A stretch of DNA of 64,000 nucleotides from a virus. This document shows, one piece after another, positions 23,205-31,526 of the stretch. Location: positions 1 to 64,000 of IMG/VR virus record IMGVR_UViG_3300025930_000011, one strand, 5' to 3'. Under the pieces are notes generated by a model. The model had not been told where the DNA came from, did not search any database, and saw nothing but the letters and a program-made list of their open reading frames with translations. A program made the translations under genes and the position numbers. Positions within the stretch are counted from its first letter, which is position 1, and the number at the start of each line of letters is the position of its first letter.

Positions 23205-23883
23205 TTTGACGAAAAGCAGCAATCTTCCCCTGGTGACCGCCCTCTGCCTCACAAGACAGAGAAAACACTGGCTTCCTCAAGCAATCGACTGCTTCAACCT
23301 GCAAACCTACCCGAATAAAGAACTGCTGGTGTTAGGGGACTCAAGAGAAGATCTCGAAGGATTGACATTTCCTCCAGGGTCACTGGTGAAATATACCGAT
23401 GGCGCCCAGCTGGTGGTAGGAGCAAAACGGAATGTCGGCTGCCAGGCGGCGAGAGGCGAAATCATCGCCATCTGGGACGATGACGACCACTCAGAACCGG
23501 GAAGGTTATCGCAGCAGGTGGAAATATTGCAGACGTCTGCAAGGTCCGTTACTGGATATAGAGAAATGAAGTTCACCGACGGCCGGGAGTGGTGGAGATA
23601 CCCGGGACCGGGAAAAGACTTCGTGCTGGCGACTTCCCTCTGCTTCCGGAAAGAGTGGTGGATGAAGCACCGGTTTGCCGAGATCCAGTGCGGACAGGAT
23701 GAGCAGTTTGCGGCGGAAGCGGGGCGGTTGGGGCAGCTCGTCGAGTGTCCCGATATGGATCTGATGTATGCGACGATTCACCCTGGAAATACTTCAGTGA
23801 GGCAGTTGAATGGAGGGCCGTGGTTGAAGATGCCAGCGGGGTTCCAGTGGAAGAAGGAAGCCCGCGAGGAGCAGGCGGCATGA
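23197..23883 (+). CDS. Family 2 glycosyltransferase
   Basis: 228 aa. VTALCLTRQRKHWLPQAIDCFNLQTYPNKELLVLGDS forms the first beta-alpha-beta unit; VVGAKRNVGCQAARGEIIAIWDDDDHSEPGRL holds the DxD-type metal site; SLCFRKEWWMKHRFAEIQCGQDEQF is the acceptor side. It is paralogous to the gene at 21173. A basic C-terminus (KKEAREEQAA) ends in an ATGA overlap with the next glycosyltransferase. Confidence 0.87.
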   Translation: MSDLTKSSNLPLVTALCLTRQRKHWLPQAIDCFNLQTYPNKELLVLGDSREDLEGLTFPPGSLVKYTDGAQLVVGAKRNVGCQAARGEIIAIWDDDDHSEPGRLSQQVEILQTSARSVTGYREMKFTDGREWWRYPGPGKDFVLATSLCFRKEWWMKHRFAEIQCGQDEQFAAEAGRLGQLVECPDMDLMYATIHPGNTSVRQLNGGPWLKMPAGFQWKKEAREEQAA

Positions 23884-24605
23884 CCCCTCAAGGAACAGTG
23901 CGGATGGGACTCTCTGTCATCATCCCGAGCAAGACGGCCTCGAATCTGGTGCCCTGTATGGACGCGCTGAGGAAGCAGCAGCCGGGCATTAATATCTTCG
24001 TTGCGGACGATGGTGTGGACTGGAAAGCTATCATGCTGTGGGTTGAGGCTGATCCGGGATTCACGGTGGGTTGGTGCTCAAGGCCATTTATCTACGCTAA
24101 AAACTGCAACTTTGGAATCTCTAAAACCTGGCAAGATGACATCGTTCTCTTGAACGATGACGCGATCCTTGAGACCCCCGGAGGCTTCACCGCGATGCAG
24201 CAATTCTGCTATGAGCATCCCGAGTACGGCCTCCTGTCAGCGCGGGTCAAAGGCAACGCGCATCACATTCACGCCTACAAGGAAGGTCTGACCGGTATCT
24301 CCGAAGGCGGCTTGGATGTCCCCTTCGTCTGTGTGTATATTCCGCGAAAAGTACTGGACAAAGTAGGGCCTCTCGATGAGCGCTTCACTGGCTCAATCGA
24401 TGGAGAAATGGTGTACGCAGGAGAAGACACAGACTACTGTATGAGAATCCGGCATGCAGGGTACAAGCTCGGAGTGTTTAACGAATGCGTGGTCGATCAT
24501 GGGACTCTGCCGAGTACTTTCCGGGGTCTCAATGGGAGCCTGCCGATCAATGCCACGATGAAGCGCTTCTATGAGATCCACGGCTTCCCCATGTGGAGCA
24601 GATAA
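23880..24605 (+). CDS. Family 2 (rhamnosyltransferase-like) glycosyltransferase
   Basis: 241 aa from ATG 23880. LSVIIPSKTASNLVPCMDAL and VADDG give the nucleotide-sugar fold. ILLNDDAIL-type DIVLLNDDAILETPGGF is the metal site. FVCVYIPRKVLDKVGPLDERFTG...GEDTDYCMRIRHAGYKLGVFNECVVDHG is the acceptor/catalytic region typical of rhamnosyltransferase-like GT2 enzymes. It is coupled to the preceding GT2 gene and 3 bp from a methyltransferase. Confidence 0.87.
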   Translation: MTPQGTVRMGLSVIIPSKTASNLVPCMDALRKQQPGINIFVADDGVDWKAIMLWVEADPGFTVGWCSRPFIYAKNCNFGISKTWQDDIVLLNDDAILETPGGFTAMQQFCYEHPEYGLLSARVKGNAHHIHAYKEGLTGISEGGLDVPFVCVYIPRKVLDKVGPLDERFTGSIDGEMVYAGEDTDYCMRIRHAGYKLGVFNECVVDHGTLPSTFRGLNGSLPINATMKRFYEIHGFPMWSR

Positions 24606-24608
24606 CCG

Positions 24609-25097
24609 ATGCTTAAGCTCAACCTGGGCGCGAATGATGACCGGAAATCGGGCTTCGTCTCGGTGGATATCTGCGAACCGGCAGATGTGGTCCATGACCT
24701 GAACTACCACTGGCCCTGGGAAAACTCGACCGTGGATGAAATCTATGCCCACGATGTTTTTGAGCACCTAGGACCGAGCAAAATCTGGCCGATGAATGAG
24801 GCCTGGAGGGTGTTGAAGCCCGGCGGCATCCTCGATTTGGCAGTACCGTGCGTGATGCTGGCCGATGGAAGAGTGAACCCGGGAGCCTTCGCAGACCCGA
24901 CGCATCGAACCTTCTGGACCCTGGATGATCAGTACTACTTCATGGAGCCATGGAACCATCCGGGAGGGGAAAGAGGAAGATTGGGACCGGCGTATGGGAT
25001 TCAGGCGCTGTTTCGGGGTGAGTGGCGGATGGTTGAGTACGGAGCATCGAATGAGCGGAGGAGTAAGATTCTGGCTCACCTTACGGCGGTGAAGTAG
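24609..25097 (+). CDS. SAM-dependent methyltransferase (class I)
   Basis: 162 aa. LNLGANDDRKSGFVSVDI is motif I with an acidic end of beta 2, STVDEIYAHDVFEHLGPSKIWPMNEAWRVLKPGGILDLAVP covers motifs II and III. The length and sequence fit small Methyltransf_11-type enzymes found beside glycosyltransferases, where they methylate sugars. Acceptor not determinable. Repeat copy 3 follows 58 bp downstream. Confidence 0.85.
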   Translation: MLKLNLGANDDRKSGFVSVDICEPADVVHDLNYHWPWENSTVDEIYAHDVFEHLGPSKIWPMNEAWRVLKPGGILDLAVPCVMLADGRVNPGAFADPTHRTFWTLDDQYYFMEPWNHPGGERGRLGPAYGIQALFRGEWRMVEYGASNERRSKILAHLTAVK

Positions 25098-25155
25098 ATG
25101 GGCGGAAAAGGCGCGGTTGTTGATTTGGTGGAGGGTTCACCTCGCCGCACCTGGG

Positions 25156-25180
25156 TCTGGCTCCCTTTGGTTGGTCGGGA
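25156..25180 (-). repeat. Dispersed 25-bp repeat, copy 3
   Basis: Plus strand reads TCTGGCTCCC...TTGGTCGGGA, with one mismatch (T for C). It lies in the only real intergenic gap of the cargo island, after the methyltransferase at 24609. Confidence 0.85.
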
Positions 25181-25269
25181 CTTGGTTTTGATGTGATGAC
25201 CATCCGCATATTTCTGCTGCTGAGCGCGATTATGGCCTTCTGTTGCCGGGATGGGGTGCGCTGAATTAC

Positions 25270-25356
25270 ATGTCTGAATATCAATTTGGCGTCGTGTCCG
25301 GTGTGCTGATGGCGGGTTGCGTCATCCTCTTGGTTATTCGCCTCCGGCGCAATTAA
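25270..25356 (+). CDS. 28-aa single-span membrane peptide
   Basis: MSEYQFGVVSGVLMAGCVILLV then a basic IRLRRN end: one transmembrane helix with positive residues inside. The TAA overlaps the ATG of the following methyltransferase (TAATG), which argues for coupled translation. Another 22-codon frame (25196-25264) precedes it but is not convincing. Confidence 0.4.
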   Translation: MSEYQFGVVSGVLMAGCVILLVIRLRRN

Positions 25357-25979
25357 TGTTTCACCTCACTCATAAAGAGCTATTGGAGCTGGCCTTCTGG
25401 CTGCGTTGCGACATGCAGGCTGAGGGTGTGCAGCTATTCCGGTATCTCGATGTCCTGAAGATTCCTTCGCCGGAGCAGAGTATCGGGGAATTTGTTAGCG
25501 CGTCCCTGCCGCGGCAAATCCTCGAGATCGGCACTGGGCCTCACTGGGGACTATTGCCCTTCATCGAAGCCGATCTGAAATTCGGAGTCGATCCCCTTTA
25601 TCCGGCATATGAAGCAGTCGGGATCCTGGAAGAACGAAACGGCATCCGGCGAGTGGATGAACCGTTCGAACACTGGGACACGGATCAGCAATTTGACCTC
25701 ATCCTAACGACCAATGCACTGGATCACGGAGAGATGGGATTCTACCTGCTGCCGAAGATCTGGAGGATGCTGAAGCCCGGCGGCCGGTTCTACCTGCACG
25801 TGCATCTGAGGCCAGAGGAACTGAAAAACCTCCTTCACGATCACCCTTTGACAGAAGAGCAGCTCGACAAGCATTTGGGATATACCGATCTGATTCAGGA
25901 GCGGAGAGAGTTGCTCGATAAGGATCTCGATGGGTTTGAGAGTAAGACACTGATCGGGGTGTGGAGGAAGCCGGAGTGA
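25356..25979 (+). CDS. SAM-dependent methyltransferase (class I)
   Basis: 207 aa from ATG 25356. After a helical N-terminus, ILEIGTGPHWGLLPF is motif I, FGVDPLYPAYEAVG holds the acidic residue, QQFDLILTTNALDH is motif II and IWRMLKPGGRFYLHVHL motif III. It overlaps the next methyltransferase start. Sugar methylation is likely from context, unproven. Confidence 0.85.
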   Translation: MFHLTHKELLELAFWLRCDMQAEGVQLFRYLDVLKIPSPEQSIGEFVSASLPRQILEIGTGPHWGLLPFIEADLKFGVDPLYPAYEAVGILEERNGIRRVDEPFEHWDTDQQFDLILTTNALDHGEMGFYLLPKIWRMLKPGGRFYLHVHLRPEELKNLLHDHPLTEEQLDKHLGYTDLIQERRELLDKDLDGFESKTLIGVWRKPE

Positions 25980-26566
25980 CCATCGGCAAGATTCAGCAAC
26001 TGAGCACGCAGGCCCCCGCCCTCGTTGCTCCGCCGCGTCCCCCGGAAATTCGCGCCATCACCCCCTTCGAGCGCTGGGACCATCACACCATCCGTGGGCT
26101 TGAGCGTAATTCCATCCGGGAATTCGTCACGAGGCACAAAGATCTGTTGACAGGCCGCGTGCTCGACTTCGGCGCAGGGAAAGAAGGGACCTGTTTAAAG
26201 CCTCAACCCTACCGTGACTTAGTTTCAGGAGAGTACGAGCCCTGGGAACCCGATGACAAGTGGCCGGTTCCAGAATATGATGCGATCCTTTGCACGCAGG
26301 TGCTGCAATACGTTCCAGATCCGGCGCTTGTCATCCACTGGTTTCATGGATGGCTGAAAGAGGGCGGGTATCTGGTGTTGACAGTGCCGACTTGCTGGGA
26401 CGAAGTGGAAGCCTCTGACTTGTGGAGGTGGACGAAGGCCGGGATCGAGAAGCTGCTGACTGATCAGAAGTTCGAAGTGCTTCAAGTCGAGCGGAGGGCG
26501 GAGATCGAGCTGGGAGGCTTTAAGTTTCCTCTGGGGTATGGAGTGGTTGCGAGGAGGAGGGGATAG
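25976..26566 (+). CDS. SAM-dependent methyltransferase (class I)
   Basis: 196 aa from GTG 25976 (GGAGG 8 nt upstream, GTGA overlap). GRVLDFGAGKEGTCLKPQPY is motif I, YDAILCTQVLQYVPDPALVIHWFHGWLKEGGYLVLTVPT covers motifs II-III. The gene ends with three consecutive AGG codons (VARRRG), codons read by the phage tRNA-Arg(CCU). It is the third methyltransferase in a row. Confidence 0.85.
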   Translation: MTIGKIQQLSTQAPALVAPPRPPEIRAITPFERWDHHTIRGLERNSIREFVTRHKDLLTGRVLDFGAGKEGTCLKPQPYRDLVSGEYEPWEPDDKWPVPEYDAILCTQVLQYVPDPALVIHWFHGWLKEGGYLVLTVPTCWDEVEASDLWRWTKAGIEKLLTDQKFEVLQVERRAEIELGGFKFPLGYGVVARRRG

Positions 26567-26604
26567 CCGGGAGCACCAATTGGCGGTGAAGTAAGCCATC
26601 CGGG

Positions 26605-27219
26605 ATGTCAACTCCGGACCCAATCCAAACTCCCGGTGACATTGGAAATTATATGACACGAGCAGGTTTTTTACAATCCCTCGCGGCGGTTGCGACTGCT
26701 GCGATTTCACCGAAGGGAGAGGCGGTTCACGCGGAGGCCTCCATCACGGCTGAAGAGTTCGTTCCAGAAGGGAAGCATTTTATCCTGAGCGTCCCTGGAG
26801 CACTGAGTCTATCGGCGTATGGGCAGGTACGGCGATGCTGCGATGAGGAGTTCCCGGGCTGCAAAGTTACGATTCTATCCGGCGGTGTGCGCCTTGAAGA
26901 AGTGCGTCCGCTTGGTACCGCCGATATCGCCTCTGCTGTGGAGTCGGGCGTGAGGCGTGCGCTCGAAGCGGATCGGGCCGAGCAGGAGGCGGACAGGGCA
27001 CGTGTTGCCCGAGAGTTGGCGGAAGCCGAGGAAAGGAAGCCCCTGTTCTTTTACGATGCCTTTACTCAGGGTATTGATGCGGGAAGGTATCGAGCGGCGG
27101 GCTACCGGCTGGTGGAAGTGAGGCGTGCCGGAAAGTTGCGCGACAAGGCCGCATGGCAGGAGTGTGTGGATCGCCTCAATCGTGAGCAGCGCCTCCCGAC
27201 CACGGATATCTACGCTTAA
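26605..27219 (+). CDS. Hypothetical protein in glycan island
   Basis: 204 aa, unrecognised. The N-terminal 45 residues include a weakly hydrophobic Ala-rich helix (RAGFLQSLAAVATAAIS), too weak for a certain signal peptide. Residues 110-150 are a charged coiled coil (VRRALEADRAEQEADRARVARELAEAEERK), and the C-terminal 50 residues form a separate alpha-beta unit (FFYDAFTQGIDAGRYRAAGYRLVEVRRAG). It lies between methyltransferases and a GT-D type enzyme. Confidence 0.55.
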   Translation: MSTPDPIQTPGDIGNYMTRAGFLQSLAAVATAAISPKGEAVHAEASITAEEFVPEGKHFILSVPGALSLSAYGQVRRCCDEEFPGCKVTILSGGVRLEEVRPLGTADIASAVESGVRRALEADRAEQEADRARVARELAEAEERKPLFFYDAFTQGIDAGRYRAAGYRLVEVRRAGKLRDKAAWQECVDRLNREQRLPTTDIYA

Positions 27220-27222
27220 AAC

Positions 27223-28056
27223 ATGACCGCCGCGGCTCCAAATCGCTGCTATACCTCCTTCTCAGCAGATGAGAGTGCGATCCTCCTAACACAGAAGATC
27301 CAAGCTCAGGAGCCCTTCTTCTTCGTTCGGTATGGAGACGGAGCCCTGGAATGCATGGCAGGAAAATCAGGGATGACCTGCGACCTGGAGCAGTATTCCG
27401 TGGACCTGGGTTTCCAGCTTCAATGGGCCTTCGAAACTCTGATGCGCGGGGGGCGCTGTAGCGCGCTTAATCCTGCTTGGTGTCGCGCGCCTCAGGAGCC
27501 ATGTGCTAAAGGCAAAAATGACCTGCGAAAGTGCCGGATTTACCCCAAGGTGTATGTGGGAGACTGGCTTTCGGCCTCATTCGACGCAGGCTCAGAGCAT
27601 GCACGGTATGCGCAGCAGTATGCTGAGCTAATCGGATCAGGTACTCCTGAATTCATTCACTTCGAAGCCCTGCTGCTAATGCGGGACTCTCGGGCGCTGC
27701 TCGACTTCTACAAGGCTGTGAAAGTGGATACCCGCCGCAAGCTCTACATGGGGCCACTTGATAATGAGTCCGCGGCGAAGATGCTTGGCGCTGAATTTAT
27801 TCCTACGCCGATGCGCGATCTGTTCCGATTCTCGGAAGTCTACAGTAGGGCTCTGCTCGATCGCGAGTTCGACATTCTGCTGTACGGCGCCGGAATGGCC
27901 GGCAATCTTCCAGTGGTCAAGTGCTGGCAGCAGTATCCAGGGAGAACGTACATCAATCTTGGCTCAGCTCTCGATGTTCTGTTCCAGGGTCACAAGACAC
28001 GAAGGCAGCAGTTGACCCCGGTTGCCGCGCGTCGGCTGTTCCAGGAGTTGCTGTAA
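27223..28056 (+). CDS. GT-D fold (DUF1792/SP_1767-like) glycosyltransferase
   Basis: 277 aa. FFFVRYGDGALECM (R36, GDG 38-40) matches the family signature R-x-GDGE; the motif's final Glu is shifted. RCRIYPKVYVGDWLSAS lies in the middle, and FDILLYGAGMAGNLPVV...RTYINLGSALD matches the family end (VLVIGG.G......iDiG.ALD). GT-D enzymes transfer sugars to protein-bound glycans in streptococcal adhesin glycosylation, a useful parallel for a virion-modifying role here. Exact specificity unknown. Confidence 0.7.
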   Translation: MTAAAPNRCYTSFSADESAILLTQKIQAQEPFFFVRYGDGALECMAGKSGMTCDLEQYSVDLGFQLQWAFETLMRGGRCSALNPAWCRAPQEPCAKGKNDLRKCRIYPKVYVGDWLSASFDAGSEHARYAQQYAELIGSGTPEFIHFEALLLMRDSRALLDFYKAVKVDTRRKLYMGPLDNESAAKMLGAEFIPTPMRDLFRFSEVYSRALLDREFDILLYGAGMAGNLPVVKCWQQYPGRTYINLGSALDVLFQGHKTRRQQLTPVAARRLFQELL

Positions 28057-28070
28057 AAAGGAGTATTTCC

Positions 28071-28262
28071 ATGTTTCCAGCTTTTCTCATTCAAGTTATC
28101 GTGGTGCTGATCATTGTGGGCCTGTTGTTATGGATCGTCCAGCAGATTCCAATGGATGCAGCGATTGCCCGGATTATCCGGGTTGTGGCTGTGGTCGCGG
28201 TTTGCCTCTGGCTGATTTCAATTCTGCTCGGCTATCCTCTGGTGTATCCCGTCAGGCGCTGA
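28071..28262 (+). CDS. Two-span membrane protein, Thivi_2564-like
   Basis: 63 aa from ATG 28071 with AAAAGGAG upstream. Two hydrophobic helices (residues 4-24 and 36-54) are separated by IPMDAAIARIIR. The arrangement LLLWIVQQIPMD...VVAVCLWLISILLGY matches the Thivi_2564 family of small membrane proteins that recur in phages and prophages. A holin-like function is possible, but its place in the glycan island makes this unclear. Confidence 0.65.
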   Translation: MFPAFLIQVIVVLIIVGLLLWIVQQIPMDAAIARIIRVVAVVAVCLWLISILLGYPLVYPVRR

Positions 28263-28843
28263 TGATCGACCTCAAGCAAGTAACCGCCATCATCGTCACA
28301 AAGGGAGATCGGGAGATCACTCCTGTTCTCGATTCGCTCTCTTGTTTCGGTGTGGTCTCAGCCTGGGATAACTCGCGATGCAAGGATCGAAAAGTGTTCG
28401 GGCGGTATCTTGCGGCGTTCTCAGCGTTGACGGATTTCATCTACGTGCAGGACGATGACTGCCTGGTGGACGGCGCGCGCCTCTGCCGCGAGTACGATCC
28501 AGCGTCGGGAGAACTTCTCTGCAACATGCTCAAGGGGCATCAGGCGGATTATCTGAACTGGCCTGGAGTGGCACTGGTAGGGTGGGGCTCGATCTTCCCT
28601 CGGTCGATGGTTGACTTCTCGCCGTACCTTTCGAGGTATCCCGAAGATGAGCTGTTTTACCGGGAGTGCGACCGGGTATTCACATACTTGAACCGGAAGA
28701 AAACGCGCCTCATCGATATCGGAGTTACCCATCTTGAAATCGCCCATGGGAAAGACAGGCTCTCTTTGGACCCCCGGCATGGAAATCACATGAGAGAGAT
28801 TTACCAGAGGCTTCAGGGGATCGAAAGGCAGGCGGCGGCGTGA
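28262..28843 (+). CDS. Glycosyltransferase-like protein (GT-A type)
   Basis: 193 aa from ATG 28262 (overlaps the preceding TGA). QVTAIIVTKGDREITPVLDSL is the first Rossmann unit, and FIYVQDDDCLVDGARLCREY holds a DxD-type metal site. LNWPGVALVGWGSIFPRSMVDF and YRECDRVFTYLNR form the rest. It is shorter than classical GT2 proteins; similar phage proteins occur with other glycosyltransferases. Coupled by ATGA to the next gene. Confidence 0.7.
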   Translation: MIDLKQVTAIIVTKGDREITPVLDSLSCFGVVSAWDNSRCKDRKVFGRYLAAFSALTDFIYVQDDDCLVDGARLCREYDPASGELLCNMLKGHQADYLNWPGVALVGWGSIFPRSMVDFSPYLSRYPEDELFYRECDRVFTYLNRKKTRLIDIGVTHLEIAHGKDRLSLDPRHGNHMREIYQRLQGIERQAAA

Positions 28844-29148
28844 TCATCGATCTCAGGGCTCGGCGTCCCCATACAGCGGAGGAGGCAGAGGTGATCAAGC
28901 GTGCGGAGGACAAGAATCCATGCCGGTGCTTCGTGGACGGTGTTGAGATCCAGAAAGTCTGGTATGTGGACACCGAAGCGGGAATTGTGAAGGCGGATTT
29001 TGATGCGGGTAATGGCGAGACCCTTCACGTTATGCGCTGGGATCGAGTGGCTGATCTGATTGAATCCGCTCGCAAGCAGGGCCGCGAAATATGCGACGAA
29101 GGGCAAGTTATTACTGAGATTTACCGTGGAAGGGTGGAGTTGGTTTGA
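28840..29148 (+). CDS. Small phage protein, paralogue of the gene at 6147
   Basis: 102 aa. CRCFVDGVEIQKVWYVDTEAGIVKADF and a C-terminal VITEIYRGRVEL match the protein at 6147-6521. Between these lies MRWDRVADLIESARKQGRE, a helix missing from the other copy. No known domain. The paralogue in the early region shows the fold is not tied to the glycan island. Confidence 0.6.
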   Translation: MIIDLRARRPHTAEEAEVIKRAEDKNPCRCFVDGVEIQKVWYVDTEAGIVKADFDAGNGETLHVMRWDRVADLIESARKQGREICDEGQVITEIYRGRVELV

Positions 29149-29750
29149 AGCTGTTACTGTCCCCCCACAACGATGACGAGGTTTTGTGGTGCGCGTACAC
29201 AATTATGCGCGAGAGGCCCACGGTGTGCGTGGTATTCGATTCCTACGTGCAGCCGTCGCGTGGCCTGGGGTCGTGTATTGCGGGGCGGCGTCGACAGGAA
29301 ACAATCGATGCGCTGGTGGAGTTGACCCGGGAGGAATACTGTAACGCGATGATAGCAGGCACCGAAGTCGAGCCCGACTTCCTCGGCTTCCGGGACGATG
29401 ACAAATTCTCAATGGACGGCCTGGCCAGTCTGACCGCCGCGCTTCATGGGCACTATAGAAACGTTGAGCAGTTATGGGCTCCCGCGATTGAGCAGGATGG
29501 CCACGAGCAACACAATATGGTGGGAGCCGCCGCGGATGCCGCCTTCCCGGGCCTCGTCACCCACTACCTGACGTACACGCGGAAAGTGGATGGGAAATCG
29601 CGCAACGGTACCGAGGTCCTGCCGCGCTCAGGAGACGACATCGCACGAAAGCTCCGCGCTCTGTCCTGCTATAGGTCGCAGCTCCAGATGGACCCGCGGC
29701 TTGGGTGTTGGCCTCACTTTGTGAATGATCTCCGGGAGTACGTGATCTGA
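29145..29750 (+). CDS. PIG-L/LmbE-family deacetylase
   Basis: 201 aa from TTG 29145, overlapping the preceding TGA. The zinc-binding signature SPHNDDEVLWC at residues 6-16 (PHxDDE) and a later GHEQHNMVGAAADAAF supply the ligands of the PIG-L fold. Such enzymes remove N-acetyl groups from GlcNAc-type sugars or related amides. Placement among glycosyltransferases suggests deacetylation of a glycan or sugar intermediate made by the island. Confidence 0.85.
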   Translation: MKLLLSPHNDDEVLWCAYTIMRERPTVCVVFDSYVQPSRGLGSCIAGRRRQETIDALVELTREEYCNAMIAGTEVEPDFLGFRDDDKFSMDGLASLTAALHGHYRNVEQLWAPAIEQDGHEQHNMVGAAADAAFPGLVTHYLTYTRKVDGKSRNGTEVLPRSGDDIARKLRALSCYRSQLQMDPRLGCWPHFVNDLREYVI

Positions 29751-30655
29751 TGACCACTTCCATTTCAGAGAAAGGAGATAGCGCGGAAGTAACGAGCCGG
29801 AGCACGGTGGGGCCGCTCCAGGCGGCCTCATCACTAGTCTCCAAATCCTCAGCATTGACCATGATCGACCTCCTTTATTTAACCTACAACCGGAAAGACT
29901 TCACTGCTGCTTCACTCAAGGCGCTGAAGCAGAATACCAACTGGTCCCTCGTCCGCAGATTCTCGGTGTACGATGACTGCTCGATCGACGGCACGCGGGA
30001 GCTGGTGGAGCAATTTCTGAACGAGCTGCAATCCATGGAAGGAGGCGGGCCAATTTGCACCTTGACCGTAGGAAAGCTCGGCGGGCCGGTATCGGTGATG
30101 GCCGAATTCCTCCGCGAGAAGAGTGACCTCGATCTGTTCTGCAAGCTCGATTCTGACGTGATTGTGCCTCCCGGATGGCTCGATAGCTGCCTTTCTGTGA
30201 TGAAGCGGAATCCTCTGGTCGACTTGCTGGGAATCGAGCCATGGCAAAGCAGAACGCCTCCACCGTGGGCCGCCGGTGTGCGCTCCGACCTCGATCAGGA
30301 TAAGCACCTGACTGCCTGGACGCAGGGGAAACCCGGCTTCGCAAAGTGTGACTCCATCGGCGGTATCGGCCTCATGCGACGAAAAGCCTGGGAAGGCAGA
30401 GGCTCCATGACTGTGCATGGTCCCAATGGAGTAGGGGGGTTTACCGACTGGCAGGTAGCGCACCGGGATGTCGTGAAAGGGTGGGTGATTCCCCCCTTGA
30501 AGCTGTTCCTGCTGGACAGGCTGCCGATGGAGCCGTGGAAGACCTTGAGTGTCCGGTATGAGGCGAAAGGCTGGCAGCGGCCGTGGAGCCGGTATGGAGT
30601 TGATGCGGCAGAGTTGTGGGGCTGGTGGATCAATGCAGATAACGGTAAACATTAG
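29750..30655 (+). CDS. Family 2 glycosyltransferase
   Basis: 301 aa. The first ~37 residues are Ser/Thr-rich and may precede the true start (ATG at 29861, MIDLLYLTYNRKDF). IDLLYLTYNRKDFTAASLKAL, VYDDCSIDGTRELVE and LFCKLDSDVIVPPGWLDSCL are the GT-A core with its DxD. AKCDSIGGIGLMRRKAWEGRG...GGFTDWQVAHRDVVKGWVIPP forms the acceptor part. It overlaps the tail-completion gene by 23 bp and closes the island. Confidence 0.87.
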   Translation: MTTSISEKGDSAEVTSRSTVGPLQAASSLVSKSSALTMIDLLYLTYNRKDFTAASLKALKQNTNWSLVRRFSVYDDCSIDGTRELVEQFLNELQSMEGGGPICTLTVGKLGGPVSVMAEFLREKSDLDLFCKLDSDVIVPPGWLDSCLSVMKRNPLVDLLGIEPWQSRTPPPWAAGVRSDLDQDKHLTAWTQGKPGFAKCDSIGGIGLMRRKAWEGRGSMTVHGPNGVGGFTDWQVAHRDVVKGWVIPPLKLFLLDRLPMEPWKTLSVRYEAKGWQRPWSRYGVDAAELWGWWINADNGKH

Positions 30656-31073
30656 CGGCTTGCAGGGCGTGGAGGATGCTCTCCATGATGCAGGCCCGAA
30701 GCTCGCAAAAGCGGCGCTTCGGAAGGGGCTAAGGGCCGGCGCGGACATATTCATAGCGGATGCAAAATCCCGCGCTCCCATTCTAAAAAAGCCTCATCCT
30801 CACCGGAATCCCGGAGACCTGAAAGACTCCATTGGCGCGGTGATCAAAATGTCTCCCAAGCAGGAATACGGTACCGTGCATGTGGGGCCGAAGAGGGAGC
30901 GCGGAAAAGGTAGTGAACAGCCTGGAGTGTATGGCATGTTCGTCGAATTCGGTACCGATGATGCTGCGGCGCAACCGTTCATGCGGCCGGCGTTTGATTC
31001 GAAGCACCAGCAGGCACAAGAGGCGTTTACGGCTGAGATGAAGGCTGGCGTGGAGGCGCTCGGTAAGAAGTGA
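30633..31073 (+). CDS. Tail completion protein (HK97 gp10-like)
   Basis: 146 aa from ATG 30633, inside the 3' end of the glycosyltransferase gene. ISGLQGVEDALHDAGPKLAKAALRKGLRAGADIFIADAKSRAPI followed by GDLKDSIGAV and VYGMFVEFGTDDAAAQPFMRPAFDSK is the HK97-gp10 family pattern. It helps finish the head-proximal end of the tail. The overlap shows the island is spliced tightly into the late operon. Confidence 0.85.
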   Translation: MQITVNISGLQGVEDALHDAGPKLAKAALRKGLRAGADIFIADAKSRAPILKKPHPHRNPGDLKDSIGAVIKMSPKQEYGTVHVGPKRERGKGSEQPGVYGMFVEFGTDDAAAQPFMRPAFDSKHQQAQEAFTAEMKAGVEALGKK

Positions 31074-31459
31074 TTGAAGAGGGCCTCGTGAAGCTGATGA
31101 TCGCGAATGCCGGAATCTCAGCGCTGGCGGTGACTCAGGGAATGCACGCGCCACTGCCCGAGAATGCGACGGTCCCCGGATGGTCGTACCAGTTTGCCTC
31201 GAATTCGGGTGACTACACCCTGGACGGAGACCGCGGCATCGACTATACCCGGGTGCAGATCAATTGCCATGGAAACAATGCGGCGGAGGCGATCCGCCTG
31301 GCTGCCGCGATCGACTCTCTGCTCAGCGGCTATTATGGCGTGCTCACCGATTCCGATCACACCTTTCTGCAGGGCTGCTTTCAGACGAACCTCGTAGATT
31401 TTTTCAATGATGCCAGCCGGAGCTACCGGCGGGTTGTCGACTATCAACTCTGTTTCTAA
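31070..31459 (+). CDS. Tail terminator-like protein (DUF3168 type)
   Basis: 129 aa from GTG 31070 (GTGA overlap). GLVKLMIANAGISALAVTQGMHAPLPENATVPGWSYQFASNSG and VQINCHGNNAAEAIRLAAAIDSLLSGYYG match DUF3168 proteins, which cap the tail tube after the gp10-like gene. Order (gp10-like, DUF3168, tube) is as in many siphoviruses. Confidence 0.75.
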   Translation: MIEEGLVKLMIANAGISALAVTQGMHAPLPENATVPGWSYQFASNSGDYTLDGDRGIDYTRVQINCHGNNAAEAIRLAAAIDSLLSGYYGVLTDSDHTFLQGCFQTNLVDFFNDASRSYRRVVDYQLCF

Positions 31460-31526
31460 AGCTTCGGCTCCAGTACTCCCGCATCAATCCCGCATTCCAC
31501 AAATTTCCCATTAGGAGAAAACAGCA

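Noticed and set aside
25196-25264. 22-codon frame with a hydrophobic start
   Set aside because: Too short, no ribosome site and no coupling to neighbours.
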